DNA from: Candidatus Falkowiibacteriota bacterium
Lineage (GTDB): Bacteria; Patescibacteriota; Patescibacteriia; Patescibacteriales; UBA12465
NCBI GenBank assembly: GCA_903937325.1
Contig: CAIZYV010000089.1
Location: forward strand, 1-5,617
Length of the DNA: 5,617 nt
Direction: 5' to 3'
Positions within the stretch are counted from its first letter, which is position 1. Each line of letters begins with the position of its first letter. A program made the position numbers and the translations under genes. Of this stretch, positions 1-5,617 are shown piece by piece. The notes beneath the pieces are model-generated. The model was not told where the DNA came from, ran no database searches, and saw only the letters and a program-made list of their open reading frames with translations.

Positions 1-875
1 AAGTTTATAACTATTCTTTTTTAAGTGAGTCTTCTTTAGTTAAACTTAATTTTGACACTAGTCGTCATTTACAACTCGTTAATCCGATTTCGGAACAGCA
101 TGTTTTTTTAAGACAGAGTCTTTTAGTTGGGCTTTTACAGAATGCTCGCTCTAATCAGTTTAATTATCAAGATTTTGGTTTGTTTGAAATCGGTCGTGTT
201 TTTTTACCTTTGCCTGGTGAATATAATAAAGATGACAACGGAGAATTATTGCCTTATCAAAGTAAACGCTTAGGTATGTTGGTTGCCGGCTTTGATAATG
301 TAGAAATTTTTGATCGTGCCAAAGGTTTGTTATCTTTATTATTTTCTTCCCTATGGCCGCAGGCTTCTGTTGAATTTACAGTCTTGGAAAATTTACCAGC
401 TTGGTCTCAGGATGGACGAGCCGCCTCTGTCCGTTGTGCAGATAAAGATCTTGGTTTTGTTGGTTTGTTAGATGATAAATTATCTGCCGCTTTTGGTTTA
501 AAAATAAAAACTGCTTTTATTGAATTGAATTTTCCTGAGATTCTGGCTTTAAATTCTTTAATGCCGGCACGGCAGTATCAGGAAACTTCAAAATATCCTA
601 CGATTATCCGAGATATTTCTTTTGTAGTAAACGAAAAAATATTATATAATGATTTTTGGAGAGCTTTGAGCTCATTTAATTATTTACTTAAGCGAGTTGA
701 ATTATTTGATATCTATCAGGGCGGTGCTCTGGGTGATAATAGTAAAAGCTGGGCTTTTCATCTCGTTTATCAAGCTGCCGACCGAACTTTGACGGCTGAA
801 GAAATAGATCTTATCCAATTAGATCTTATCCAGATGGTACATGATCGTTTTGATGCGCAAATTAGAGACTTTTAA
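1..875 (+). CDS. pheT: Phenylalanine--tRNA ligase beta subunit, C-terminal part (5' end outside window)
   Basis: PheT is the large subunit of the cytoplasmic alpha2-beta2 enzyme that charges tRNA-Phe with phenylalanine. The frame is open from position 3 to a TAA at 873-875, giving about 290 visible residues; the first ~500 residues of a usual ~800-residue PheT lie upstream. The beginning carries the conserved core stretch LVNPISEQ...LRQSLL (coded at about 108-130 and nearby), followed by the strand LFEIGRVF at about 180-200. The last ~95 residues are an FDX-ACB (anticodon-binding) domain: it starts near SKYPTIIRDISFVV, continues through VELFDIYQGG, has DRTLTAEE near the end and closes with DAQIRDF. 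No internal start is needed: the TTG at 180 is an ordinary Leu codon inside the conserved core. The gene is followed after 29 nt by a small membrane-protein gene on the same strand and is probably co-transcribed with it. The family assignment is very secure; only the N-terminal part is unseen. Confidence 0.96.
   Translation, partial: VYNYSFLSESSLVKLNFDTSRHLQLVNPISEQHVFLRQSLLVGLLQNARSNQFNYQDFGLFEIGRVFLPLPGEYNKDDNGELLPYQSKRLGMLVAGFDNVEIFDRAKGLLSLLFSSLWPQASVEFTVLENLPAWSQDGRAASVRCADKDLGFVGLLDDKLSAAFGLKIKTAFIELNFPEILALNSLMPARQYQETSKYPTIIRDISFVVNEKILYNDFWRALSSFNYLLKRVELFDIYQGGALGDNSKSWAFHLVYQAADRTLTAEEIDLIQLDLIQMVHDRFDAQIRDF
805..832 (+). repeat. Short tandem direct repeat inside pheT
   Basis: The 13-mer TAGATCTTATCCA occurs at 805-817 and again at 820-832, a 15-nt period. 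It encodes the repeated residues DLIQ-LDLIQ in the last helix of the FDX-ACB domain. The spacing from TLT to the closing Arg looks the same as in ordinary PheT proteins, so this is probably sequence duplication or convergence without net insertion. Confidence 0.6.
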
Positions 876-893
876 TTTTTAATTCAAGCATAT

Positions 894-900
894 AGGAGGA
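894..900 (+). promoter_or_regulatory. Strong Shine-Dalgarno that decides a TTG start
   Basis: AGGAGGA ends four bases before the TTG at 905-907. It is a full match to the anti-Shine-Dalgarno of 16S rRNA and the only strong one in front of any gene in the window. The next in-frame ATG (929) is about 30 nt away, too far to use this site, so TTG is chosen as the start. Confidence 0.85.
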
Positions 901-904
901 AATT

Positions 905-1273
905 TTGACTTCTTTATGTCATAAATTTATGTTTGAAACTTCTCGTGATATTTTAAATCTAGTGTTGTCTGCTTCCATTGGTGTCTTAGTTTTTTTTCTC
1001 TGTTGGTCTTTGTATTATTTCATCGCTAGTGCTCAGAGAATTTTTCGCCTGATTAAACATGTTGAGCAAAGCGTCGGTAAAGCTGAGGCACTTCTTGACT
1101 TGGTCAAAGAAAAAATTTCCGGTAGCGCATCTTATTTAATGATTTTAGGCGAGTTATTTAAGAAGGGAGTTGAATTTGCTAAATCGAGACGTCGCCGAGA
1201 AGATGGCGATTATGATGACGAAGAAGTACGTGAAGAAAAAAGGGCGCCAAAGAAAAAAAATCGAAAAAAATAA
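905..1273 (+). CDS. Small single-pass membrane protein of unknown function
   Basis: 122 residues. A short N-terminal segment is followed by one strongly hydrophobic helix at about residues 17-42 (DILNLVLSASIGVLVFFLCW and on). Next comes a mostly helical, amphipathic stretch (about 45-92) that could form a coiled coil. The tail (about 94-122) is highly charged: an Arg cluster, then an acidic patch, then Lys/Arg to the end. No enzymatic motif or cleavable signal peptide is evident; the hydrophobic helix looks like a retained anchor. From memory it resembles small one-helix membrane proteins frequent in Parcubacteria, some of DUF948-like appearance, but I do not assign a family. It follows pheT by 29 nt, so it probably shares that transcript, and it is closed by the terminator at 1298-1328. 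Start is TTG at 905, supported by the perfect Shine-Dalgarno. That it is a real gene is likely; its function is unknown. Confidence 0.82.
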   Translation: MTSLCHKFMFETSRDILNLVLSASIGVLVFFLCWSLYYFIASAQRIFRLIKHVEQSVGKAEALLDLVKEKISGSASYLMILGELFKKGVEFAKSRRRREDGDYDDEEVREEKRAPKKKNRKK

Positions 1274-1297
1274 GTTAGTTGATCAATAAATTATATC

Positions 1298-1328
1298 AAA
1301 AGAACCGCTTTTAAGGCGGTTCTTTTTT
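1298..1328 (+). terminator. Rho-independent terminator between convergent genes
   Basis: AAAAGAACCGC (1298-1308) pairs perfectly with GCGGTTCTTTT (1316-1326) around a 7-nt loop, TTTTAAG, and the T-run spans 1323-1328. It lies 24 nt after the stop of the membrane-protein gene. Read on the - strand the same stem ends in a run of four T, so it may also stop transcription of the dprA-topA-orf146 unit arriving from the other side, whose last stop codon is at 1346-1348. Confidence 0.9.
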
Positions 1329-1345
1329 GTATTCAAATAAATTTT

Positions 1346-1786
1346 TTATTCTTGCTTTTTCAGCTCCAGTAAAGTTTCCAAATCTTTTTTAAATTCTGAT
1401 CCTTTTATTTCTAGAATATCGGCTATTTTTGGGTGCCTCATCAATCTATTTATGGCCGCCATTTGGTTTGGACTTTGAAAGTCTAGAGAAATCATATTTA
1501 AAATATCGATAATATGCTGATGTTTGTCTCTGGGACTGAAGCTTTTTTTTACTTGTTCGCAAGATGTTTCCCCGTCTTTTTCAATAACCTCATATCTTTT
1601 ATTGCCTTGGCCATCCCTTAGAGTTATCTTCTCATCATCCGGGTAATCGGAATAAGTATCGTCGAATATCATACCAGCTTCTTGCTGATTAATATTAACA
1701 TCTTCAAATGAATTTTTCATTTTTTGAAATAATGCATTTATTTTTGCTTCTTTGTTATTTTCTGGATTGTAAATTTCTTTGTCCAT
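1346..1786 (-). CDS. Hypothetical protein downstream of topA
   Basis: 146 residues, not recognised. The N-terminal half is polar and acidic, with a run IFDDTYSDYPDDEK at about residues 40-53, then a likely beta segment (KITLRDGQGNKRYEVIEKDG). The C-terminal half looks helical: HQHIIDILNMISLDF at about 89-103, AINRLMRHPKIADIL at about 111-125, and a Lys/Glu/Leu-rich final helix. There is one Cys, no membrane segment, no signal peptide and no known catalytic motif, so a soluble cytoplasmic protein is likely. The ATG at 1786 lies 11 nt after the topA stop, and no Shine-Dalgarno is visible in the A/T-rich gap, which fits translational coupling to topA. It is the last gene of the dprA-topA unit before the convergent terminator. 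Its length, tight operon spacing and protein-like composition argue for a real gene; function cannot be stated. Confidence 0.75.
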   Translation of the reverse strand: MDKEIYNPENNKEAKINALFQKMKNSFEDVNINQQEAGMIFDDTYSDYPDDEKITLRDGQGNKRYEVIEKDGETSCEQVKKSFSPRDKHQHIIDILNMISLDFQSPNQMAAINRLMRHPKIADILEIKGSEFKKDLETLLELKKQE

Positions 1787-1797
1787 ATTGATATGAT

Positions 1798-4023
1798 TTA
1801 TTTTTTATAACCACAACCTTTATCACTACAAACAATCACCCCATCTTTATCGGTAATTAAGAGAGAGTCGCAATCGGGGCACTTGTCGCCGGTTGGCTGG
1901 CTCCAATAGGCGTTTTTACAGTCGGGATAATTACTACAAGCATAAAAAGCTCCTCGTTTGCTAAATTTTTTGACGATTTTACCGATGTTGCAAGCCGGGC
2001 AGCTTATTTCTTTCCCTCCGTTTGTACCATCACTGATATTTTTAATGTTTTTGCACTTAGGATAAGCACTACAGGCTAAGAAAGGACCATATTTGCCGGA
2101 GCGCACTTTCATTTCCGCGCCGCATTTATCGCAAGCTGTTCCTTGATATTTTTCTTGTAAAGATGCGAGGGCCGGGTCATCCTTCTTTTCACTGACTCCG
2201 CCGCCTAGTTTTTTTATGTTGCGGCAATCAGGAAAACCGCTGCAGGCAAGGAATTTTCCATAACGTCCAGTTTTAATAAGCATTGGCGATCCGCATTTGT
2301 CACAAATTTCTTCGGATTTTTCTTCTGGCATAATGTCGCTTTTTTTAATATCTTCGTATTTATTTTTTAAATTATTGTGAAATTCAGCATAGAAATCACC
2401 GACGAGAGGTTGCCATTTCTTTTTGCCTTCGGCGACCGCGTCTAAATCATTTTCCATGGCGGCGGTAAAATTATAATCGACAATTTTAGGAAAATGTTCG
2501 ACTAATAGGTCATTTACTACGAAAGTGATGGCCGTCGGTTGAAGGCGCTTGTCTTCATTTCTTTCAACGTAGTTGCGGATAATAATGGTATTTATAGTTG
2601 GGGCATAGGTTGACGGCCGCCCAATACCGTATTTTTCCAAATCTTTAACTAAGCTAGCATCACTATAACGAGCTGGTGCTTTTGTGGTGTGTTGTTCTGT
2701 TTCAGTTTGAATTAAAACAGCTTTTTGTCCTTCTTTCAAAACGGGTAATTCTTGTTCGTCGGTTTTCTCGGGATAAACTTTTAAGTAGCCGTCAAAGATA
2801 ATCAGTTGTCCGTTAGCGCGGAAAATATGTGTTTGGCCTTGTGGGCAGGCTGCTTCCGTGTCGATGATAGTAGCGCTGAAGCGGGCGGGAGGCATTTGTG
2901 TAGCTAAAGTTTTTTGCCAGATCAGTTTATATAGACGATAAGCATTTTTGTCCAACTGTTCTTTAAGATCATCAGGTGTTCTTGAGACAATAGTCGGGCG
3001 AATAGCTTCATGAGCTTCTTGAGCATTTTTACCTTTCGTTTTGAATACTCTAGGAGAGCTTAAAACATACTCTGTTCCAATTGCGCTGCTTAAATAGTTT
3101 TTGGCGTCATCAAGAAATTGAGCTGATAAATTTAAAGAATCCGTACGCATGTAAGTGATGAAGCCTTGCTCATATAGTTTTTGAGCAACCGTCATTGTTT
3201 GTTTGGCACTAAAGCCAAGGTGGCGATTAGCTCCTTGCTGTAAAGTGGAGGTAGTAAAAGGAGCTCCTGGATTCTTATTTACCGTTTTTTGTTCTATCTT
3301 AATTATCTTACAATCTGCTTTTTGTATTTCTTCTTTAATCTTTGCAGCACTATCGGCATCGATGCTTAATTTATCAAAAGTTTTACCATCAAGACGAAAA
3401 AGATTGGCAGTATAAGCGGTTGACGTTCCTTCTCCCTGAAAATTAGCGCTGACTGTCCAATATTCTTGGGCTTTAAAAGCTTGTATCTCTCTTTCCCTTT
3501 CTATAATTAGACGGATGGCGACACTTTGCACCCTGCCAGCAGATAAACCTTTAGCCACTTTTTTCCATAAGAAAGGTGATAGTTCGTAGCCAACTAGACG
3601 ATCAAGAATGCGTCTCGCTTGTTGAGCATCAACAAGAGATTGATTAATATGTCTAGGATTTTCTAAGGCGCTGAGGATAGCATTTTTTGTAATTTCATGA
3701 AAGACGATGCGCTGAGTTTTTTTAGTATCCAATTTTAATACTTGGGCTAAATGCCAAGCGATTGCTTCTCCTTCTCGGTCTTCGTCGGAAGCTAGAATAA
3801 CGGTTGTCGCTTTAGCGGCTGCCGCTTTTAGGGTGCTGACTGTTTTTTTGGCTTTAAGCGGGGTAACATATTTTGGTTTAAAGTCATTTTCAATATCAAT
3901 ACCCATTTCTCGCGCCGGTAAATCACGCACGTGGCCGAAAGATGATTCTACTCGGTAATCTGAGCTAAGAAATTTACTGATCGTTTTTGCTTTAGTTGGC
4001 GACTCAACAATTATCAATTGCAT
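1798..4023 (-). CDS. topA: DNA topoisomerase I (type IA)
   Basis: 741 residues, complete. It relaxes negatively supercoiled DNA by cutting one strand through a 5'-phosphotyrosine link. The N-terminal Toprim domain shows VESPTKAKTI (residues 6-15, with Glu7) and the metal-binding DxDxE at Asp80/Asp82/Glu84 in SDEDREGEAIAW. The type IA core has SAGRVQSVAIRLI at 161-173, the active-site Tyr291 in FITYMRTDS and YGIGRPSTYAP at 465-475. The C-terminal region has four Cys4 zinc-ribbon modules: Cys574/577/594/600, Cys631/634/651/657, Cys675/678/696/702 and a shorter Cys715/718/732/737. All expected catalytic residues are present, so the enzyme should be active. The ATG at 4023 gives the canonical N-terminus directly at the Toprim strand. 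It starts 8 nt after the dprA stop, with only an A-rich stretch and no clear Shine-Dalgarno, so coupled translation is likely. Reverse gyrase is excluded by the absence of a helicase domain. Confidence 0.98.
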   Translation of the reverse strand: MQLIIVESPTKAKTISKFLSSDYRVESSFGHVRDLPAREMGIDIENDFKPKYVTPLKAKKTVSTLKAAAAKATTVILASDEDREGEAIAWHLAQVLKLDTKKTQRIVFHEITKNAILSALENPRHINQSLVDAQQARRILDRLVGYELSPFLWKKVAKGLSAGRVQSVAIRLIIEREREIQAFKAQEYWTVSANFQGEGTSTAYTANLFRLDGKTFDKLSIDADSAAKIKEEIQKADCKIIKIEQKTVNKNPGAPFTTSTLQQGANRHLGFSAKQTMTVAQKLYEQGFITYMRTDSLNLSAQFLDDAKNYLSSAIGTEYVLSSPRVFKTKGKNAQEAHEAIRPTIVSRTPDDLKEQLDKNAYRLYKLIWQKTLATQMPPARFSATIIDTEAACPQGQTHIFRANGQLIIFDGYLKVYPEKTDEQELPVLKEGQKAVLIQTETEQHTTKAPARYSDASLVKDLEKYGIGRPSTYAPTINTIIIRNYVERNEDKRLQPTAITFVVNDLLVEHFPKIVDYNFTAAMENDLDAVAEGKKKWQPLVGDFYAEFHNNLKNKYEDIKKSDIMPEEKSEEICDKCGSPMLIKTGRYGKFLACSGFPDCRNIKKLGGGVSEKKDDPALASLQEKYQGTACDKCGAEMKVRSGKYGPFLACSAYPKCKNIKNISDGTNGGKEISCPACNIGKIVKKFSKRGAFYACSNYPDCKNAYWSQPTGDKCPDCDSLLITDKDGVIVCSDKGCGYKK

Positions 4024-4031
4024 AATTTTTT

Positions 4032-5162
4032 CTAGTTTAGGGTGGTAGCCGATCCGTTTTCAGTTAATAAGTAATAACGGCCTTGGTGCAGGCGGACCAA
4101 TTTTTTAATTTCCATCATACTTAGTTTACTATTTACTGAGCTGGTGTCAAGTTTGAGCTCTTGGCCTATTTCATCAGCACTAGTACCCCTAAATTGTGAA
4201 AAATTTATTTTTAAAATTTTTAAAATCTCTCTTTCTTCGGGATCGATGATTTTTTTGTTTGTTTTGCGAGAATATTTTTCTTCTTTTATTGATAAAATAT
4301 CGCTAGTTTTAGTGGTAATTATAGCACCTTCTTGTAATAAATGATGACAGCCAGCCGCTTCTTCGCTGAGGATGTTACCGGGAACAGCATAAAGACTTCT
4401 TCCCATCTTTTTTGCTAGACGAGCGGTTAGTATTGAGCCAGAATTCAGTCCAGCCTCTAATATTAGAGTTTTTTCTCCTATTGCGGCTAGCAAGCGATTG
4501 CGTTGGATAAAGTTAGATCGTAAAGGTGCGGATTCGGGGTGATATTCGGAAATAAGCAAAGAACCAGCGGCCATGATTTTTTCTACAAGATTACGATTAC
4601 TTGCTGGATAAATGTTGTCCAGCCCCGATCCCAATATTGCGATTGTGTGCCCCTTATTTTCCAGACTGAGTTTATGGACAAGGGTGTCTAAACCCAAAGC
4701 TAGCCCGCTAGCAATGCTGTAGCCTGATTCGGCTAGAGGAGGAATTAAATGGGCTGCCACAGCTTCTCCGTACGGAGTTGGTCGGCGTGAGCCAACCGCC
4801 GTAATTATTTTATTATTTCTCGGCCATTTTCCGCGAGAATATATTAATATAGGCGGGTCGGGCAAATCATGAAAGCGAGTAGGATAAAATGGATGTGTTT
4901 TGGTTATTAGATTTGTTTTTGTTCGGTTTAAATAATTATCGAGCACTTCACTTTTAAAATTGTTTTTTTGTTTTTGCCAATAATGTCGGCTAGCTGCGGG
5001 TAGATTAATTTTTTCCCAGTCGCCCATATCTGCTTCCCAGGCTTTTTGCCAACTGCCTTGCTGATCAAACAGACCTTGCAGGCGTTTTGGGCCAAGACCA
5101 GGAATAGCCGCTAGAGCTGCCAGGAAAAGATCATCATCTTGTTGATAATATGGGCTTGACAT
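4032..5162 (-). CDS. dprA: DNA processing protein DprA/Smf
   Basis: 376 residues, complete. DprA binds single-stranded DNA entering by natural transformation and loads RecA on it in the cytoplasm. Residues ~13-37 form a helix-hairpin-helix/SAM-like segment (IPGLGPKRLQGLF). The Rossmann-like core shows VGSRRPTPYG (123-132), SGLALGLDTLVH (152-163), LGSGLDNIYPASN (177-189), SEYHPESAPLRSNF (205-218) followed by IQRNRLLA, EAGLNSGSILTA (236-247) and AVPG (259-262). A winged-helix, DML1-like domain occupies about 306-366. Length fits the family. The usually basic residue of the GLA(R/K)GID motif is Leu156 here. ATG at 5162 is the only Met before the helix-hairpin-helix region; no Shine-Dalgarno precedes it. 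It leads a tight unit with topA (8 nt downstream) and lies 154 nt behind pth, with a long palindrome in that gap. Patescibacteria often keep DprA with other competence genes, which fits uptake of environmental DNA; that role is inferred. Confidence 0.97.
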   Translation of the reverse strand: MSSPYYQQDDDLFLAALAAIPGLGPKRLQGLFDQQGSWQKAWEADMGDWEKINLPAASRHYWQKQKNNFKSEVLDNYLNRTKTNLITKTHPFYPTRFHDLPDPPILIYSRGKWPRNNKIITAVGSRRPTPYGEAVAAHLIPPLAESGYSIASGLALGLDTLVHKLSLENKGHTIAILGSGLDNIYPASNRNLVEKIMAAGSLLISEYHPESAPLRSNFIQRNRLLAAIGEKTLILEAGLNSGSILTARLAKKMGRSLYAVPGNILSEEAAGCHHLLQEGAIITTKTSDILSIKEEKYSRKTNKKIIDPEEREILKILKINFSQFRGTSADEIGQELKLDTSSVNSKLSMMEIKKLVRLHQGRYYLLTENGSATTLN

Positions 5163-5184
5163 GGGGCTATTTTTTGTTTAAGCT
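5156..5184 (+). promoter_or_regulatory. Candidate + strand promoter in front of the intergenic hairpin
   Basis: TTGACA at 5156-5161 is a perfect sigma70-type -35 hexamer. At promoter-like distance follows TTTAAGCT (5177-5184); candidate -10 boxes there match the consensus only 3 to 4 of 6. Transcription would begin near 5190, just before the hairpin at 5193. The -35 overlaps the dprA start codon on the other strand, so the hexamer could also be a by-product of the coding sequence. The -10 is weak. Confidence 0.35.
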
Positions 5185-5192
5185 GAAAAGTT

Positions 5193-5298
5193 AAAACCCT
5201 CTTAGTTGCTTGTGCAAAAGTTTTGGCGCCCCTTCGCTTTCCTCCTAGCGTTTAGGCATTATCAAAATTTTTTGTATAAGCAGCTTAGGGGGTTTTTT
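5193..5298 (+). ncRNA. Candidate structured small RNA: long hairpin with anti-Shine-Dalgarno loop and T-tail
   Basis: Positions 5193-5220 pair with 5269-5296: 22 Watson-Crick pairs, five G-U pairs (5200/5289, 5206/5283, 5212/5277, 5214/5275, 5220/5269) and one T/T mismatch (5203/5286). Further in, TTTTG (5221-5225) pairs with CAAAA (5263-5267), GCC (5228-5230) with GGC (5255-5257), and CGCT (5235-5238) with AGCG (5247-5250), closing an 8-nt loop TTCCTCCT (5239-5246). The T-run at 5293-5298 follows five G, as in a Rho-independent terminator. All five imperfect pairs are G-U on the + strand (they would be A-C mismatches on the - strand), which favours a + strand transcript of about 105 nt antisense to the pth-dprA spacer. 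Alternatives: a terminator or leader for the - strand genes (read that way the stem ends in GGGTTTT), or a MITE-like palindrome. No known RNA family is recognised. Confidence 0.42.
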
Positions 5299-5316
5299 GT
5301 AATAAATAAGCTCTAT

Positions 5317-5617
5317 TTAGATTGTTGTAATAAATTTTTTTAAAGCTTCTAGGCCCTCCGTGGCGGTTTGTTTAAAAATAGAGATTTCTTCTTTGCTAAA
5401 TTTTTGCAAGACAAATTTATCAGCCGGCAAAGGATTGTGTAGAGCTTCAGTTTTTATGCCTAAGCGTAGGCGAGTAAAACGTTGAGTTTTAAGATGAGTG
5501 ATAATAGATTGTACGCCTTTATTGCCGCCGCTGCTGGAATCTTGGCTGATTTTCCAAGTACCCAAATTAAGATCTAAGTCATCATGAATTACGAAGAGAT
5601 TTTTTTGTAAATTTTGA
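5317..5617 (-). CDS. pth: Peptidyl-tRNA hydrolase, C-terminal part (5' end outside window)
   Basis: Pth cleaves the ester bond of peptidyl-tRNAs that drop off ribosomes, freeing the tRNA for reuse in the cytoplasm. The frame is open from the window edge to a TAA at 5317-5319, giving 99 visible residues, roughly the second half of a ~190-residue enzyme. Visible landmarks are LFVIHDDLDLNLG (visible residues 7-19, with the Asp equivalent to E. coli Asp93 at 12), SSGGNKGVQSIITHL (28-42), RFTRLRLGIK and DKFVLQKFSKEE. The TTG at 5563-5565 is not the start: the conserved HDDLDL lies upstream of it in the same frame. Odd point: the usual GGHNG is GGNKG here, so the positions of E. coli His113 and Asn114 are Asn and Lys. 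The catalytic His lies outside the window. It reads toward dprA, separated by 154 nt containing a large palindrome. Confidence 0.95.
   Translation of the reverse strand, partial: QNLQKNLFVIHDDLDLNLGTWKISQDSSSGGNKGVQSIITHLKTQRFTRLRLGIKTEALHNPLPADKFVLQKFSKEEISIFKQTATEGLEALKKFITTI

Noticed and set aside
180..182. TTG as start of a separate protein in pheT
   Set aside because: The frame stays open to the window's left edge and encodes conserved PheT core residues (LVNPISEQ, LRQSLL) upstream of it.
3203..3415. 70-codon open frame on the + strand
   Set aside because: It lies entirely antisense to the well-conserved topA core, shows no domain and has no ribosome binding site.
4144..4344. 66-codon open frame on the + strand
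   Set aside because: It is antisense to the winged-helix end of dprA; its low-complexity Ser/Phe/Ile composition is typical of a shadow frame.
5246..5260. Mini-frame ATG CCT AAA CGC TAG on the - strand in the dprA leader (MPKR)
   Set aside because: It has no Shine-Dalgarno in front and only four codons, inside the palindrome; nothing separates it from chance.
5193..5298. 6S RNA, tRNA or riboswitch identity for the palindrome
   Set aside because: There is no cloverleaf. The fully paired lower stem and C-rich apical loop do not match the 6S layout with its central bubble, and no known aptamer core is recognisable.
5179..5312. Target-site duplication TAAGCT (5179-5184 and 5307-5312) marking an inserted element
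   Set aside because: The 6-bp copies lie at unequal distances outside the palindrome ends, and such A/T-rich hexamers are easily found by chance; a MITE origin is kept only as an alternative.
1..5617. CRISPR array, insertion sequence or phage genes
   Set aside because: No spaced repeats, transposase, integrase or phage structural motifs are seen on either strand.

Overview
This is an AT-rich bacterial window of about 5.6 kb holding six protein genes, two of them cut by the window edges. Standard code is used, with TGA read as stop. The proteins are core housekeeping and DNA-processing enzymes: PheT, TopA, DprA and Pth. With them are a small one-helix membrane protein and a small unrecognised protein. 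The AT-rich composition, short intergenic gaps and the small membrane protein directly behind pheT suggest a Patescibacteria (Candidate Phyla Radiation, Parcubacteria-like) genome. That assignment is inference from memory of such genomes; no taxonomic marker was searched.

Layout. On the + strand, positions 1-875 are the 3' end of pheT. A 122-residue membrane protein follows at 905-1273, starting at TTG behind a perfect Shine-Dalgarno. A hairpin plus T-tract at 1298-1328 ends this unit and lies between convergent genes. Everything after it is on the - strand. In transcription order these are the 3' part of pth (5617-5317), a 154-bp intergenic region, dprA (5162-4032), topA (4023-1798) and an unrecognised 146-codon gene (1786-1346). 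dprA, topA and the 146-codon gene are 8 and 11 nt apart, so they look like one operon. dprA next to topA is a common bacterial pairing.

How the genes fit together. PheT and Pth serve translation, by charging tRNA-Phe and by recycling peptidyl-tRNA. DprA protects incoming single-stranded DNA and loads RecA on it. TopA relaxes negative supercoils. No mobile element, CRISPR array, tRNA or rRNA is visible.

The most interesting part is the pth-dprA intergenic region. Positions 5193-5296 fold, on the + strand (antisense to the flanking genes), into one long irregular hairpin. Its basal stem is 28 positions long: 22 Watson-Crick pairs, 5 G-U pairs and 1 mismatch. It is followed by a T-run and preceded by a perfect TTGACA at a promoter-like distance. 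The apical loop is TTCCTCCT, an anti-Shine-Dalgarno sequence. It is exactly complementary to the ribosome binding site of the 122-residue membrane protein in this window. This reads as a candidate small regulatory RNA. Alternatives are a large terminator or leader structure for pth/dprA, or a MITE-like palindromic element.
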